The position numbers and the translations under genes are program-made. A stretch of DNA of 64,000 bases from Blattamonas nauphoetae (taxonomy: Eukaryota; Preaxostyla; Oxymonadida): NCBI GenBank assembly GCA_033064195.1, contig JARBJD010000013.1:124001-188000 (forward strand), given 5' to 3'. Below, one piece after another: positions 42,386-54,206 of this stretch. The stretch's first letter is position 1. The number at the start of each line of letters is the position of its first letter. The notes beneath the pieces are model-generated. The model was given only the letters and a program-made list of their open reading frames with translations, ran no database searches and had not been told where the DNA came from.

Positions 42386-42619
42386 CGAAGGACAATCATC
42401 CAATCCACTTGCCTTCTCGACGCCCTCTAACTTCTTGGCCTCCAAAATAAGATTGTCGTTCAGCCGTCCCAGACTTAACAAACCTCCAACTGTTGCTCTA
42501 GTTATTTTTCGTTCACCGGATGAAATCCACAGTATTTTCACTCGAATTTCTTCCATTTGTTCCGACTCAGCTTGCGAAAGTTGTATGGCGGCGAAGAAGA
42601 GTGGTTGTTTCAGTACCAC
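42380..42619 (-). CDS. Unrecognised minus-strand frame
   Basis: A 79-codon frame with a regular helical composition (QLSQAESEQMEEIRVKILW and LLSLGRLNDNLILEAKKLEG). It could be the remnant of a host exon. No start or splice context supports a full gene. Confidence 0.25.
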   Translation of the reverse strand: MVLKQPLFFAAIQLSQAESEQMEEIRVKILWISSGERKITRATVGGLLSLGRLNDNLILEAKKLEGVEKASGLDDCPSA

Positions 42620-42975
42620 TCAATCCACTTCCTTCTAACTTCTTTCGTTTTCTGTCTGTCGTAATAATTCATCGGAAACAAAACTACTCGAGATGGTCAA
42701 TTTCGTGATCAACCCTAAATGTGATTCGTGGGATCGATTTCGTTGATTTTCATGTTGTTTTGCAGAAAATACGCCCAAATCTGTCCTAAAATGCAATATT
42801 TTCACCGTAAACATCGAAAAATCGCAGTTTTCTCTCAGTTTCAAAATCGGACACTTTCACTTTCAAAGATCTCGTCCTTGTCAAACTGAAAAATGGATGG
42901 TTTTGGCATTCCGATGGAAGTTGTGTTCTCAGGAGTGGCTGGGTTTGTGATTAACTCACTGGAGTGTGAACAACA

Positions 42976-45396
42976 TCACACACGAAATGAGTATTGATTT
43001 GGAGCTGAAGAGTGTCCATCAGAACATAAGTGTTGAAGCCAGGCTTTTCTCGAGGAGGCTTTAGACGGAGAGAAAGAGGGAGGCTCCAGCTTGATTGAGA
43101 GGTCGTGGAGTCTGTTGAACGTGATGGGTGGAGCAGCTGTAATCTTGATCATCTGTGCCTGACATCGAGTGGTTGTCTCTTGGAAGAGTCTCGGATGGGA
43201 ATCAACGAAAGAGTCGACTGCTGTATCGTCCAGCTTGGTCACGTCTGTCACGGGGAGGAGTTTGTCGTTTCCTTCTCGTTTAGCGGCGATTGCCTGCCTT
43301 CCTGCAGAGCGTGGTGAGCTTTCGGATGAAGGTATTGATCTGTTGTTCTGCCCTCCCATCACCTTCGAGTCTCACGCCATTCTCATCTGGCCTCTCCGAG
43401 TTCACATTCAGTGACCAGTCCTTCCCAATCAGAATCCGATGGCTTGTCCCATCCTGCAGCATCTCCGAAAACGCTCACATCCAACGTCACTCTGTCTTCG
43501 AACTCAATCTCCATTTTCTCGTCGATCGGTGCAAGTTTTTGCGGTGTGTCAAGTGTTGTGTTCGGGTTCGTCAGCTTTCTTCGTCGCCAGCAGACGAACA
43601 GGACAAAGTCCCTAAAGAAGTCCCGAAAAGGGCTCTGTGTAAGACACTTGACGAAAGAGGAGCTGATCTTACCAATCCAGACAGTTGTGACTTCACAAAA
43701 ATGGCTCATCCCTTCCCATTATCATCTCCACTCTCATCCTCATCATGTGCGGAGTTTCATGTGAAAGTTGAGCTCATCCACGGGAGCGACGAGGTAGAGT
43801 CCTGTCCAAGGTCGACTCAGAACATTCCTCCACTCTTCGCAGAATCGGAGACGAAAGACGTCGATGTGATGGTCAGAGTCGACGAGACGAGGTATTCAAC
43901 TTCACCTTCATCAGCGCGACACTTGAGAAGGATCCTTTGCTGATGGTCAAACTGGAATCCAACAAGAAAAAGAAGCCGCCTTCTTCAGCCTGACAATTCG
44001 TGAATGTTCCTCCGCTGTTGGTGAGGACGACTGTTGAATCTTTGGTGTACGCAAACGAGGCTGTATTGTTGCAGATAGACGCAAAGAATCCGCCATGTTT
44101 TGTGGTTATCGTCCCTCCGCTCAACGTAAAATGGGAATCTTTGATGTCCAGCGGAGCTGTTGTTCGATATGTGCCGATTCCGCCTCCATACTGATTGGCG
44201 TTGCCATCGTTCGAAGGATACCAATCGGCGAAGGAGCAGGCCTTGACGGTGTTTGTCGATGACTCCAGGAAGTCCGGAAATACGCACCCTCCATACACAG
44301 TTGACGAGCCGTCGACTGAGCATTTTGAGAACTTGCACGAGACGAGAGAGAGGGTTGTGCGTTTGGATGAGGTTGTTGAGCAGAGACAAATAGCTAATCC
44401 ACCCGAAGATTCGGCTGACCAGGATGAAGTTGAGTATTTCATGTTTGTGAACTTGCATCGGGTGAATGTGATTTGAATATCGGTGATATTGAACCTGTTC
44501 TCACCTGAATACTCTTTCCCAGTATACGGATCGTCTGCAGGTTCGTCTACGTTGGAGATGCGGCGTGTGGTTGGAAATGACGGGTCGTTGATTCTCAGAG
44601 GAGAGGCAGGGAGGATCGAAGGGCGTTCAGAGGATGTGGTGAGGCACCAGTCGAATGTGCTGTTCGAACACAAAAATGACCCTCCTCCATTCACATCTCG
44701 CAGCACTGTCCCCGAAAGATGGTTGTTGCTTCCCCAAATCCCACATCCAACCATTCTCTGCGAAAACAGCGACGAAGTTTCTTTCTCTTCCTCAGGCAGA
44801 GATGACACCTTCAGAATTTGCATTTCGGACGCCATTGTCGAGATACCCTCAAAAGAGCAGAGGTCGTTGCGATGGTTGGGCTGCGAGACACAAACACCAT
44901 CTGCCCCAACCACTTTCATGTTTGCCATTCTCGTCCCAACCATATTCATGTCAAAAGTGCCTACTGTGCTGTCTTTCCGCATATCCTCCACAATCGCCGT
45001 CAGATGATGCTTCGAGTTCTTCAGTGTGCACCACACCAATGTCAGTGAGGACGAGTCTTGCGACGATGGAGAGCTTGACCGAAGGACGAACAATGTCTTC
45101 AGATCCGTCCAGAAGAACTCGCAAAAAGAGACGTGAATGGTTGATGAATCGATGACGGCACTTTTCACTTCATGATTCACAGTCGCAGATGACACGTCCA
45201 GAACAACATCCACAACAGACAGTGACGCGTTCTGAAGGTTGAAAAGGATGTGGATTCCGTTTGATGGAGGATTGTTCCTTTCTTTCGTGATCAGATTCTT
45301 ACGGTCACAGCTTGCATCCAGATAACTGAGAGGGGTGCGTGGTTGACCTTTCATCACGATACTCGAGGAAATAAGCGCATAATCATGTGAATGCAC
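42976..45396 (-). CDS. PbH1 right-handed beta-helix surface protein with membrane span
   Basis: The main frame (43873-45396, 507 codons) carries a series of beta-helix coils: MVGCGIWGSNNHLSGTVLRD followed by NGGGSFLCSNSTF, then ITDIQITFTRCKFTNMKYS, VSCKFSKCSVDGSSTVYGG, and GTFTNCQAEEGGFF. A second frame (43383-43709) reads as a hydrophobic segment followed by a basic stop-transfer (FVLFVCWRRRK) and a polar tail, suggesting a single membrane span and a cytoplasmic end, joined by a splice or frame change. 42976-43362 may hold a further tail exon. Such proteins are likely displayed on the cell surface. Not closely similar to the copy at 19-22 kb. The true start may lie further upstream. Confidence 0.6.
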
Positions 45397-45638
45397 AGCA
45401 CCGTCCGAAAGAAAATATCAACTTTCGATCACAAAATATGGACTTGCCAAATTGTTTTTTTCGCATTCGTCAGCTGCTTTCTTTGGTTTCAACTTTTTGT
45501 GATTAACCTGCGATCACACTGTCTTGTGTCACCTCTTCGTTCGATTTGTGAGTGACACTGTGACGTTACTTAAGTGATAGTGTAAATAAGCAAGAGGTGA
45601 AAGGGAAAAGATGGAGTCTTGGGGCAGATCCTTCCGAA

Positions 45639-46150
45639 ATGCCTCCCAAGCATAAATTAGGGGGAAAGCGCAGCGAAACACAATCAAATACTCGGACACA
45701 ACATATTCACTTTTCGGCTTCGGACAAATACATCGTTCATTCAACCATTCCAGACTCCATGGAAAGCGACAATGAATCATCGCTTGATCCACGTTCAATC
45801 CCATCCACAACTGATGTAGTCACAATAACTGCTAATGATCGGCACTACGTTCGTGTTTCAAAACGAATTCTTCTGTACGAACTGAAAAGACAGCGAATCA
45901 ATATCGAAGAACTGTTGGAAAAAGTGCAACTGGAGGGTGCTGAGATCAGTCTTCCCACCTCGACCACGTCAGATAGGAGATTCGTCTTACAAGATTCGAT
46001 CACGACCGATGATCTGCGGCAAGGGTGAATCTTGCTTTTCGAACAAGCCAACTCCGGATTGAACTTGACACCAAATGAAGTTTTTCATGCCGTGAATTTC
46101 CTGAAATACACAACAATGCACAGGGACAAGAGTGTGATCATGTTGATCAT
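45639..46150 (+). CDS. Charged protein with conserved-looking helical middle, unrecognised
   Basis: The ATG at 45639 (MPPKHKLGGKRSE) is a likely start. The first 60 residues are polar. Then comes an ordered section with KRILLYELKRQRINIEELLE and a run ending RRFVLQDSITTDDLRQG. A TGA follows at 46026, but the same frame continues with coding-like LLFEQANSGLNLTPNEVFHA for another 40 codons, so the stop may be a recent change or part of an intron. A related stretch lies at 62741-62795 (PPKHKL reading), showing the start region is duplicated. Family unknown. Confidence 0.4.
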
Positions 46151-46589
46151 ACCAAAATTGATCATACGCCCCATTTCACTGATATCTCTTCCATTTCATC
46201 TATTTTATCAAGAAAACTACTAATTCTCGCTAAATGAGGTGAAATGAGGAAAATAATTTTTTCGAGTTTCCATAGCGTACTTTTTTGTGGCACGATCCAG
46301 AACGACCATCACACTTCACCTGCAATCGTTTATCGTGTCTCTTTTTAGCTGAAAAGAGACATGTACCATCTCTGTGTTTTAAAATTCAACGAATGGAGAT
46401 GATGTTATTTCTACAAATCGTCTCCGAAGAAGTGAAGAAGACCGTTCATCAATGTGGTGCACAGATGTGTTAATTCACTTCATTACCTTGATCATTCTGA
46501 AATTACACTACCTTTCGATGTTTTTTTGAAGAAGAGTTCGACATGAAGTGATGATAAAATTCTTGAAAATGATCATACCATAAAAAGTG

Positions 46590-46617
46590 AAAGGTGTGAT
46601 CCAAGGATCACACCTTT
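46590..46617. repeat. Perfect hairpin palindrome between direct repeats
   Basis: AAAGGTGTGATCC, two bases, then its exact inverse. It is flanked by direct copies of AATGATCATACCA at 46568-46580 and 46624-46636. The second direct copy contains the ATG used as start of the next frame. Confidence 0.75.
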
Positions 46618-46624
46618 ACACTAA

Positions 46625-48947
46625 ATGATCATACCACTCTTCTCTCTGTCAATGCACGTCGAACATGGCGGAACTGGCTCAAGTACGCTCATAGAAACCA
46701 TATTCCCTGAAGAGGAACAATGCCCTGCGAAACTGACGTCTGCTCTCATCAAACTGGTTTGTCATCCATATGACAAGCTAAGTGCAGCCGCTCTCTCCTT
46801 TGTCGACGTTGGCATATCGAAATCATCACCGAAATTCACTCTTGCGATGGCAACCACAGAATTGTTGCCTCAACTCTTCGATAGCCTGAAACCCCACGAA
46901 ATACCAATTAATGGAACAACAATCGAATTTCATCGCAAAATCACATCGATTGTGAACAAATTCTTGCGTTTTTCATCATGGAACCGCCTCAGTAATCTCG
47001 AATTCCGATTGAGGTTTAATAGCACCAAAGAGGAAGTATCAAAACTCATTGATCCCATTATCCACCTTTCTTGCGCATATTTGCGGCATCTCCTCGCTCC
47101 TCCAGTTTGTCGTTCTGATAATCACTATGGTTTCTCGCTCCTCACGAAAATGACAGCTTTCGTGCTCAACATCAGATATCACCATTATGATATGCTCCAT
47201 TCGGAACATCGCCAATTTCTTCAAGAGGCGAGGAAGATCATGATGGAGGAATTTGCTTCATCATTGGGACTGGCCACGAAGAGGGAGACTCTCCACGAGC
47301 TTCTCTTTGGGGAATGGGGCAAGACGGACGAAATCTGCTGGACGGAGACATTTGAAAACATTGTTGATCGGCTGAGCGAGGGGAGATCCTTCTCCGATTT
47401 GGGACTCGAAGCGTTGAAATGGTTCCTGTCCAATCAACCACGAAAGGTCAGACTGGTCTTCACACACAATGAAATATTCTCAATCGAAGAGGACGGCAGA
47501 ATCGTTTCATCGATGGAACGGCCTACGAAGTCACTCTGTGCGATCTTGACACCCGCTCGACTTGAACACGCTGCTGTCTTTCTCGCACACTTCTATTCGT
47601 TCACAACTCATCTTAACTCTGCAGCCCTTTTTCGGGACATCAAGAGTGGTTGGTTCTCTGACATCTTCGCCGCACTCACTCCTTCGAAGTTGCCGTTCAC
47701 GAACGAATACATCTCCCTCCACACATCTCTCATCTACACGATGAAGGGTTATCTCGTCGAACTTCAAAAATATGCAGAATCGAACAAGTGTGATCAATTT
47801 CGAAGCGAATTGAACGTGACCTGTCACTCTTTCGTCGATCATACGAGAGATTACCTTGTCTATCTCTCACTCCATCCGTTCGCCTTGATAGCACGATACG
47901 GAGCCAACACGATCCTTGACTTCTTCACAGATTTCTTTGGACCAGACTTTGAAAACAGCGTGACCAAGCCCATTCGAGATGAAATGAGGAAAGAAATGGA
48001 TGCTGCAGCCCTCTCGTCACCATCCCCGCCCTTCATCCTCACATCTGACATTGTCTGTCGTCTCACCGACGACGAGATCATGAATGTTGTGGACAGAATT
48101 GTTGCTCTGCTCGAAAGCGACTCTCCCATCGACGACGACGCCATCCTTCGGATCTGCGCGTTCGACACAAACCAACTGAAATGTGTGTATCTTCCTGAAT
48201 TGTTCAGAAAAGCGGGGAGATCAACAGAACAATACTTCCACGCACTCAACTCTCTCCTCTCTCTCCCCTTCGACTATTACACACTTTGTCCCATCAAGTG
48301 TCTCCTCACCCCGAAGCCAAAGACACTTCAGCCGGAATTCGACGAGTGGGACGATGTGGATCTTTTGACAGTTGGTGTTGTGATGCCAACTTCACGAGGA
48401 CCGACTCTCATTCAACTCTGCCTCGTCACAGCTCCTCGATTTTGCTGTGGAAATCTTGCCTCAACTGTGGCACTGTGCGGTTCGACTGACTCTCCCACAA
48501 TTCGAACGATTGATTACTCCATCAATCGACGTAATCAACAAATCCTATCTCATCAAGTCCTCATCAGACTCCAAATTCAGAAAAACTCGACATTCCGTCT
48601 TTCTCGAACTCAGCAGATTGTGTGAGCAACGCGTGATTGCCCAGTGTCTCAGCAGGCTCGGATTCTTCTCTCGCATTGTCTGTGGATTGCTCGATGACAG
48701 CGTTTTCAATGAATACAAATCTGTCCTCGGAATCTTTCTCGGTCAAACACGGAAGACTGAAAATGAAGGAACAGACAGGAAGGCGCATCAACGAACAGTT
48801 CACCACTGTCTGGAGGAAGGCTGGCAGGATGTTCTGGACTTCCTGTTGGTCAGGAAGAATGATACCCCACTCGCCATTCATCGAATCAAACATGCAAAGG
48901 AAATGATACAGTTCCTTGGAGCGAATTGCCAATGTCAAATCGAGTAG
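46625..48947 (+). CDS. Large alpha-helical host protein with one 28-nt intron, function unknown
   Basis: A 666-codon frame (46625-48625) and an overlapping second frame to 48947 join cleanly if 28 nt (48371-48398) are removed, giving a protein of 764 residues. It is helical throughout, with many Leu/Phe-rich helices of 15-20 residues (for example LIKLVCHPYDKLSAAALSFV; LRFNSTKEEVSKLIDPIIHL), suggesting an ARM/HEAT-like solenoid. No signal peptide or membrane span. Codon use is GC-richer than the mobile DNA around it. The ATG at 46625 lies in a direct repeat and may not be the true start; an upstream exon is possible. I do not recognise the family. Confidence 0.65.
48371..48398 (+). other. Candidate mini-intron (28 nt)
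   Basis: Begins GTTGGTG and ends TTCACGAG. Its removal shifts frame by exactly the amount needed to continue into the second coding block, giving LLTDRLSFNSASSQLLDFAV across the joint. Confidence 0.6.
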
Positions 48948-49078
48948 CTTTGCTCTGATCTATACCATCTTCTCCGTTGGTTTCGTCTTCGTCACACACA
49001 GACGTCCTTAATTCATTCATTGTTCACGTCATTTCATTAGTAACTTTTACTTCACGACAATAATTTCAGAATTCGGGT

Positions 49079-49486
49079 AAGTGAAGAATAAACAGTTCGA
49101 TGGAGACTCCACGGGAATCCCAACCTTCTGTGCGGTGACCAAAGTGGCAATGACATTGTTCACTTCGAAAAAAATGAGAAATGAAGACTGGCCATGGAGG
49201 GATGTGAATTATGGCAGAAGAAAGAGTCGGTGAGTGTTTCTGTGTTCCACACATCCGAGAAAACCAAGAAGACGCCCACAATCGCCAAAATGAAGAGAAC
49301 ACCAGTTTCAGAGAGACAGTCCCGTCGGACCAGCCTGCCGAGTCAGCTCAGCACGATGTCACGCACATCCATCAGTCCAAGCAGCCTTCCCGCCAATCCC
49401 TTCCTCACTCTGCTTGTCCTCGCCACTTCCACCATCACTGCCTCCTCCTCTTCTTCCACTCCTCCCCTCCCTTCTCCTCCTTCCGA
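49079..49486 (+). repeat. Duplicated gene segment, copy 1 (partner 62871-63259)
   Basis: About 400 bp shared in the same orientation with 62871-63259, covering the leader and first coding part. Identity is highest from TGGCCATGGAGGGATGTGAA onward and breaks off at a Pro/Ser-coding tract. Confidence 0.8.
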
Positions 49487-49740
49487 CACCATTCCCCATC
49501 TCGCTCCTTCTCTCCGACTTTCCTCTTCTTCCCATCTCACTCCCATCTTTCTTAGGATCAGTCGAGTCACTCTCACAACTCGATCGTGTTGTTCTCGTTC
49601 CTCCTTCCTCTCTTCTCCATTCTCCTTGTTCTCTCCATGGTCACTCTCTCAGACACCCAAAGATGGCTAGAAGAGTGTGCGCCTTCCAGTGAACCAAATT
49701 CCATTTCACTAAATCACACTAAACTGATCCAAAAGCGCTG
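49290..49740 (+). CDS. Small membrane protein, duplicated at 62.9 kb, unrecognised
   Basis: A likely start at 49290 (MKRTPVSERQSRRTS) gives a basic amino end, then a hydrophobic segment (NPFLTLLVLATSTIT) and a Ser/Pro-rich part. In another frame, 49555-49738 reads as a second strong membrane span (IVLFSFLLPLFSILLVLSMV) and a short polar tail ending in TGA. The switch needs a splice ending at the AG near 49556, or a frame change. The protein would have two spans. No known family. It converges on the minus-strand gene that follows. Confidence 0.4.
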
Positions 49741-50090
49741 AGAAGTCAAACGAGGTCATCGCGTCGATTGAAACAGAGAGTGACAGTGTTTGCAGAATCG
49801 ATCCCAGAATCGAGATTCCCATTTCGTACTCCTCCAAACTCGAACTCGCCTCGACTCCCGCAATCACACACTCCACAACTCCAAATCGGCACAAGTCAAC
49901 AACCATTCCACAATTGGCCCTCTCACACACTTTCGACAGAAGCACCAGAGCGGAGTTTCGACGAGCTGGGATGGGAGAACTGGGAGATGGAGGAGATGAC
50001 AGAACAAGAAGAACAGACACAAGACTCAGGAGCACATCACGACAAGTTTGGTGTTGTCTGAGCTCCTCGATGAGATAGTAGAAATCGACT
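49706..50090 (-). CDS. Terminal exon of an ARM/HEAT-like host gene
   Basis: The minus strand reads a regular helical pattern: VLLSLVSVLLVLSSP, ARRNSALVLLSKVCERANCG, MVVDLCRFGVVECVIAGVEA, EMGISILGSILQTLSLSVSI, ending in a stop at 49709. This is the style of ARM/HEAT repeats. An AG near 50087 could be the acceptor for an upstream exon, which would then lie beyond the MULE insertion 180 bases away. The MULE may therefore have split or silenced this gene. Confidence 0.45.
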
Positions 50091-50256
50091 AAGCAGGGAT
50101 TCTGGTGAGTAGATCATGAATGGTTGTCGAGACGTTATCGTGAATAATTTTCCATTTTCCAACAAAAAGCGCTGATAAGAATCGGTATCATGTGTGAAAT
50201 GCACCTATACGTCCTTTTCCGATATCCTCAATTCACAGGTTCAACCATAATTCACA

Positions 50257-50265
50257 TTTTTCTGA
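50257..50265 (+). repeat. 9-bp target duplication, left
   Basis: TTTTTCTGA, repeated exactly at 57139-57147, immediately outside the MULE ends. Confidence 0.9.
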
Positions 50266-50760
50266 GAGCTGTCCAAAATTTTGGACACCTTTGATCGCTT
50301 TTCCAGAAAAGTGGACACTTGTCGAAAAAACGCAGAAATGGACACCTGTAATTTAAAAAAATCCCAGGATTTGGACACCCCCAGATTCTGGACACCTGTC
50401 TGCCAAAATAGGAGGTTAGGTGTCCAAAATTCTGGATTTTAGGAAAAGCCTGAAAACCAATCAGAAAAGAGTTCATGAGATACAAAACCCAATAAACGAG
50501 GAAAAATGAACTACAAACACGGTCCAAGACAGAGGGATGGAAAGATCATGACGAAAGATAAAAAGAGAGAATAGAAGAAGAAAAGAGCAAGATGGTGGTA
50601 GAAAGAAAGTAGAAATAGGGAGTGGAAGGGCCAAGGTGCTTACGGAAAACGACTGCTCAGAAGTAGAGTTGAAAATAGAGGTGAGTTAATAAGAGTGACT
50701 GGACGGCCTGTGCAAAAGGTATATAAGAGAACGCGAGATGGAATGCGAAAGAGAAAACAA
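50266..50760 (+). repeat. MULE left arm, unique part
   Basis: Matches the inverse of 56646-57138 with few differences, the main one near 50320-50360. Includes repeated TGGACACCT motifs, possible transposase-binding sites. Confidence 0.9.
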
Positions 50761-53310
50761 GAGTTACATCCTATGCGCGATCAAGTTGTGAGTTTCATTG
50801 TATTGTTGATACGCTAGTCACCAAGGGGATGATCCTCACCATTTCACAAGTTCTATCAAAATTTAAGAGAGAGAAACAATAAAAGAAGAAGAGCAAACCA
50901 GAGTTACATCCAATGCGCGATCAAGTTGTGAGTTTCATTGTATTGTTGATACGCTAGTCACCAAGGGGATGATCCTCACCATTTCACAAGTTCTATCAAA
51001 ATTTAAGAGAGAGAAACAATAAAAGAAGAAGAGCAAACCAGAGTTACATCCAATGCGCGATCAAGTTGTGAGTTTCATTGTATTGTTGATACGCTAGTCA
51101 CCAAGGGGATGATCCTCACCATTTCACAAGTTCTATCAAAATTTAAGAGAGAGAAACAATAAAAGAAGAAGAGCAAACCAGAGTTACATCCAATGCGCGA
51201 TCAAGTTGTGAGTTTCATTGTATTGTTGATACGCTAGTCACCAAGGGGATGATCCTCACCATTTCACAAGTTCTATCAAAATTTAAGAGAGAGAAACAAT
51301 AAAAGAAGAAGAGCAAACCAGAGTTACATCCAATGCGCGATCAAGTTGTGAGTTTCATTGTATTGTTGATACGCTAGTCACCAAGGGGATGATCCTCACC
51401 ATTTCACAAGTTCTATCAAAATTTAAGAGAGAGAAACAATAAAAGAAGAAGAGCAAACCAGAGTTACATCCAATGCGCGATCAAGTTGTGAGTTTCATTG
51501 TATTGTTGATACGCTAGTCACCAAGGGGATGATCCTCACCATTTCACAAGTTCTATCAAAATTTAAGAGAGAGAAACAATAAAAGAAGAAGAGCAAACCA
51601 GAGTTACATCCAATGCGCGATCAAGTTGTGAGTTTCATTGTATTGTTGATACGCTAGTCACCAAGGGGATGATCCTCACCATTTCACAAGTTCTATCAAA
51701 ATTTAAGAGAGAGAAACAATAAAAGAAGAAGAGCAAACCAGAGTTACATCCAATGCGCGATCAAGTTGTGAGTTTCATTGTATTGTTGATACGCTAGTCA
51801 CCAAGGGGATGATCCTCACCATTTCACAAGTTCTATCAAAATTTAAGAGAGAGAAACAATAAAAGAAGAAGAGCAAACCAGAGTTACATCCAATGCGCGA
51901 TCAAGTTGTGAGTTTCATTGTATTGTTGATACGCTAGTCACCAAGGGGATGATCCTCACCATTTCACAAGTTCTATCAAAATTTAAGAGAGAGAAACAAT
52001 AAAAGAAGAAGAGCAAACCAGAGTTACATCCAATGCGCGATCAAGTTGTGAGTTTCATTGTATTGTTGATACGCTAGTCACCAAGGGGATGATCCTCACC
52101 ATTTCACAAGTTCTATCAAAATTTAAGAGAGAGAAACAATAAAAGAAGAAGAGCAAACCAGAGTTACATCCAATGCGCGATCAAGTTGTGAGTTTCATTG
52201 TATTGTTGATACGCTAGTCACCAAGGGGATGATCCTCACCATTTCACAAGTTCTATCAAAATTTAAGAGAGAGAAACAATAAAAGAAGAAGAGCAAACCA
52301 GAGTTACATCCAATGCGCGATCAAGTTGTGAGTTTCATTGTATTGTTGATACGCTAGTCACCAAGGGGATGATCCTCACCATTTCACAAGTTCTATCAAA
52401 ATTTAAGAGAGAGAAACAATAAAAGAAGAAGAGCAAACCAGAGTTACATCCAATGCGCGATCAAGTTGTGAGTTTCATTGTATTGTTGATACGCTAGTCA
52501 CCAAGGGGATGATCCTCACCATTTCACAAGTTCTATCAAAATTTAAGAGAGAGAAACAATAAAAGAAGAAGAGCAAACCAGAGTTACATCCAATGCGCGA
52601 TCAAGTTGTGAGTTTCATTGTATTGTTGATACGCTAGTCACCAAGGGGATGATCCTCACCATTTCACAAGTTCTATCAAAATTTAAGAGAGAGAAACAAT
52701 AAAAGAAGAAGAGCAAACCAGAGTTACATCCAATGCGCGATCAAGTTGTGAGTTTCATTGTATTGTTGATACGCTAGTCACCAAGGGGATGATCCTCACC
52801 ATTTCACAAGTTCTATCAAAATTTAAGAGAGAGAAACAATAAAAGAAGAAGAGCAAACCAGAGTTACATCCAATGCGCGATCAAGTTGTGAGTTTCATTG
52901 TATTGTTGATACGCTAGTCACCAAGGGGATGATCCTCACCATTTCACAAGTTCTATCAAAATTTAAGAGAGAGAAACAATAAAAGAAGAAGAGCAAACCA
53001 GAGTTACATCCAATGCGCGATCAAGTTGTGAGTTTCATTGTATTGTTGATACGCTAGTCACCAAGGGGATGATCCTCACCATTTCACAAGTTCTATCAAA
53101 ATTTAAGAGAGAGAAACAATAAAAGAAGAAGAGCAAACCAGAGTTACATCCAATGCGCGATCAAGTTGTGAGTTTCATTGTATTGTTGATACGCTAGTCA
53201 CCAAGGGGATGATCCTCACCATTTCACAAGTTCTATCAAAATTTAAGAGAGAGAAACAATAAAAGAAGAAGAGCAAACCAGAGTTACATCCAATGCGCGA
53301 CCACGTTGTG
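50761..53310 (+). repeat. 140-bp tandem array, 18 full units plus a partial, in the left MULE arm
   Basis: Each unit starts GAGTTACATCCAATGCGCGA and ends GAAGAGCAAACCA. Unit starts fall at 50761 and every 140 bases to 53281. The units look identical except the first, which has one base different in its opening (CCTATG for CCAATG). The last copy breaks off after about 20-30 bases. Confidence 0.95.
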
Positions 53311-54046
53311 ACTTAGGCCGTCTTGCTGGCTCGCATATCTCTGTTCAATAGAGCCTCACCATTCCGCACGATCTATTCAAATTAGAGACGGAGAATCAAT
53401 GCAGAGAGAAATACAAACCTGAGTGTCAATAATCTCACCTCTTGTTGGTGTCTTCCTGTTCCCTAGCATTTTTTTCCACTTTTTATCCCACAAGCTTTGG
53501 TTTTTACTGATTTATTCGAAGACTTCTGCTTCATATCACTTCATTCTCGATATCCCACTTCCTCTCTTTTCTTCATATCTCCTCACTTTATGGCACATCG
53601 TTTCTCTCGATCTTTAACAGGTTGAATGATCTTCCCTTAATCACATTTGTTGAATTTGGGTATAAAGGTGCCTGAAAGTAGACACTTCTTTAAGAAAGCC
53701 TGATCAGAAAGGGCTAGACCTTAAGGTTCTCCTCGACGTGAAACTCCGCGGTTCAGGGTTCGAAGCCCATCTCGTTTGGGGCGTAGGAATAGTGTGTCTA
53801 GGTGCGGAGTTTGAAGCCCATGGTGGCCATTCGCTCCGAGTAACACTGATGACGACACTGTTTCCGCCAAGCTGCCAATCATTTACTGGACCAACGATGT
53901 CTTATTGGTAGGAACCTTCTGGTTTACCATTTCTAATTAGTCTTGTTTAGCAAAGCATAATTTTGAGTAAATGGAGAGTGAAATGGTTGTAATTCTTTTC
54001 TTTCTTCTTTTTTTGTACTTGTTCGAGCTGATTTTGGCTCAAAATT
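53311..54046. other. MULE interior between the left array and the transposase
   Basis: No coding. 53730-53770 has a GGTTCGAAGCC motif resembling an internal tRNA promoter B box, but no tRNA fold. Confidence 0.4.
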
Positions 54047-54206
54047 TTGTCACTGTGTCTTCAGAATCTTTCTTCTTCTCTTCATGATTCATCTTCTCTT
54101 TCTTCGTTCTTTCCTTCCTTTTTTTCTCTTTTGTCTGAATTTGAGCGATCTTTGCTCGATTCTGTTCTTTTCTTCTTCTCAATAGGCTTTTCCCATTCAC
54201 CTTGGC

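Noticed and set aside
42976-48947. Protein kinase domain expected in many oxymonad PbH1 or solenoid proteins
   Set aside because: I looked for the HRDxKxxN, DFG and Gly-loop motifs in the coding blocks and found none.
50761-53310. CRISPR-like array
   Set aside because: The 140-bp units are contiguous with no unique spacers, and the same array lies inverted in the other MULE arm.
53700-53790. tRNA-like segment with a GGTTCGAAGCC B box inside the MULE
   Set aside because: The T-arm stem pairs only partly, and I could not form an acceptor stem or anticodon arm around it. A tRNA-derived SINE is possible but unsupported.
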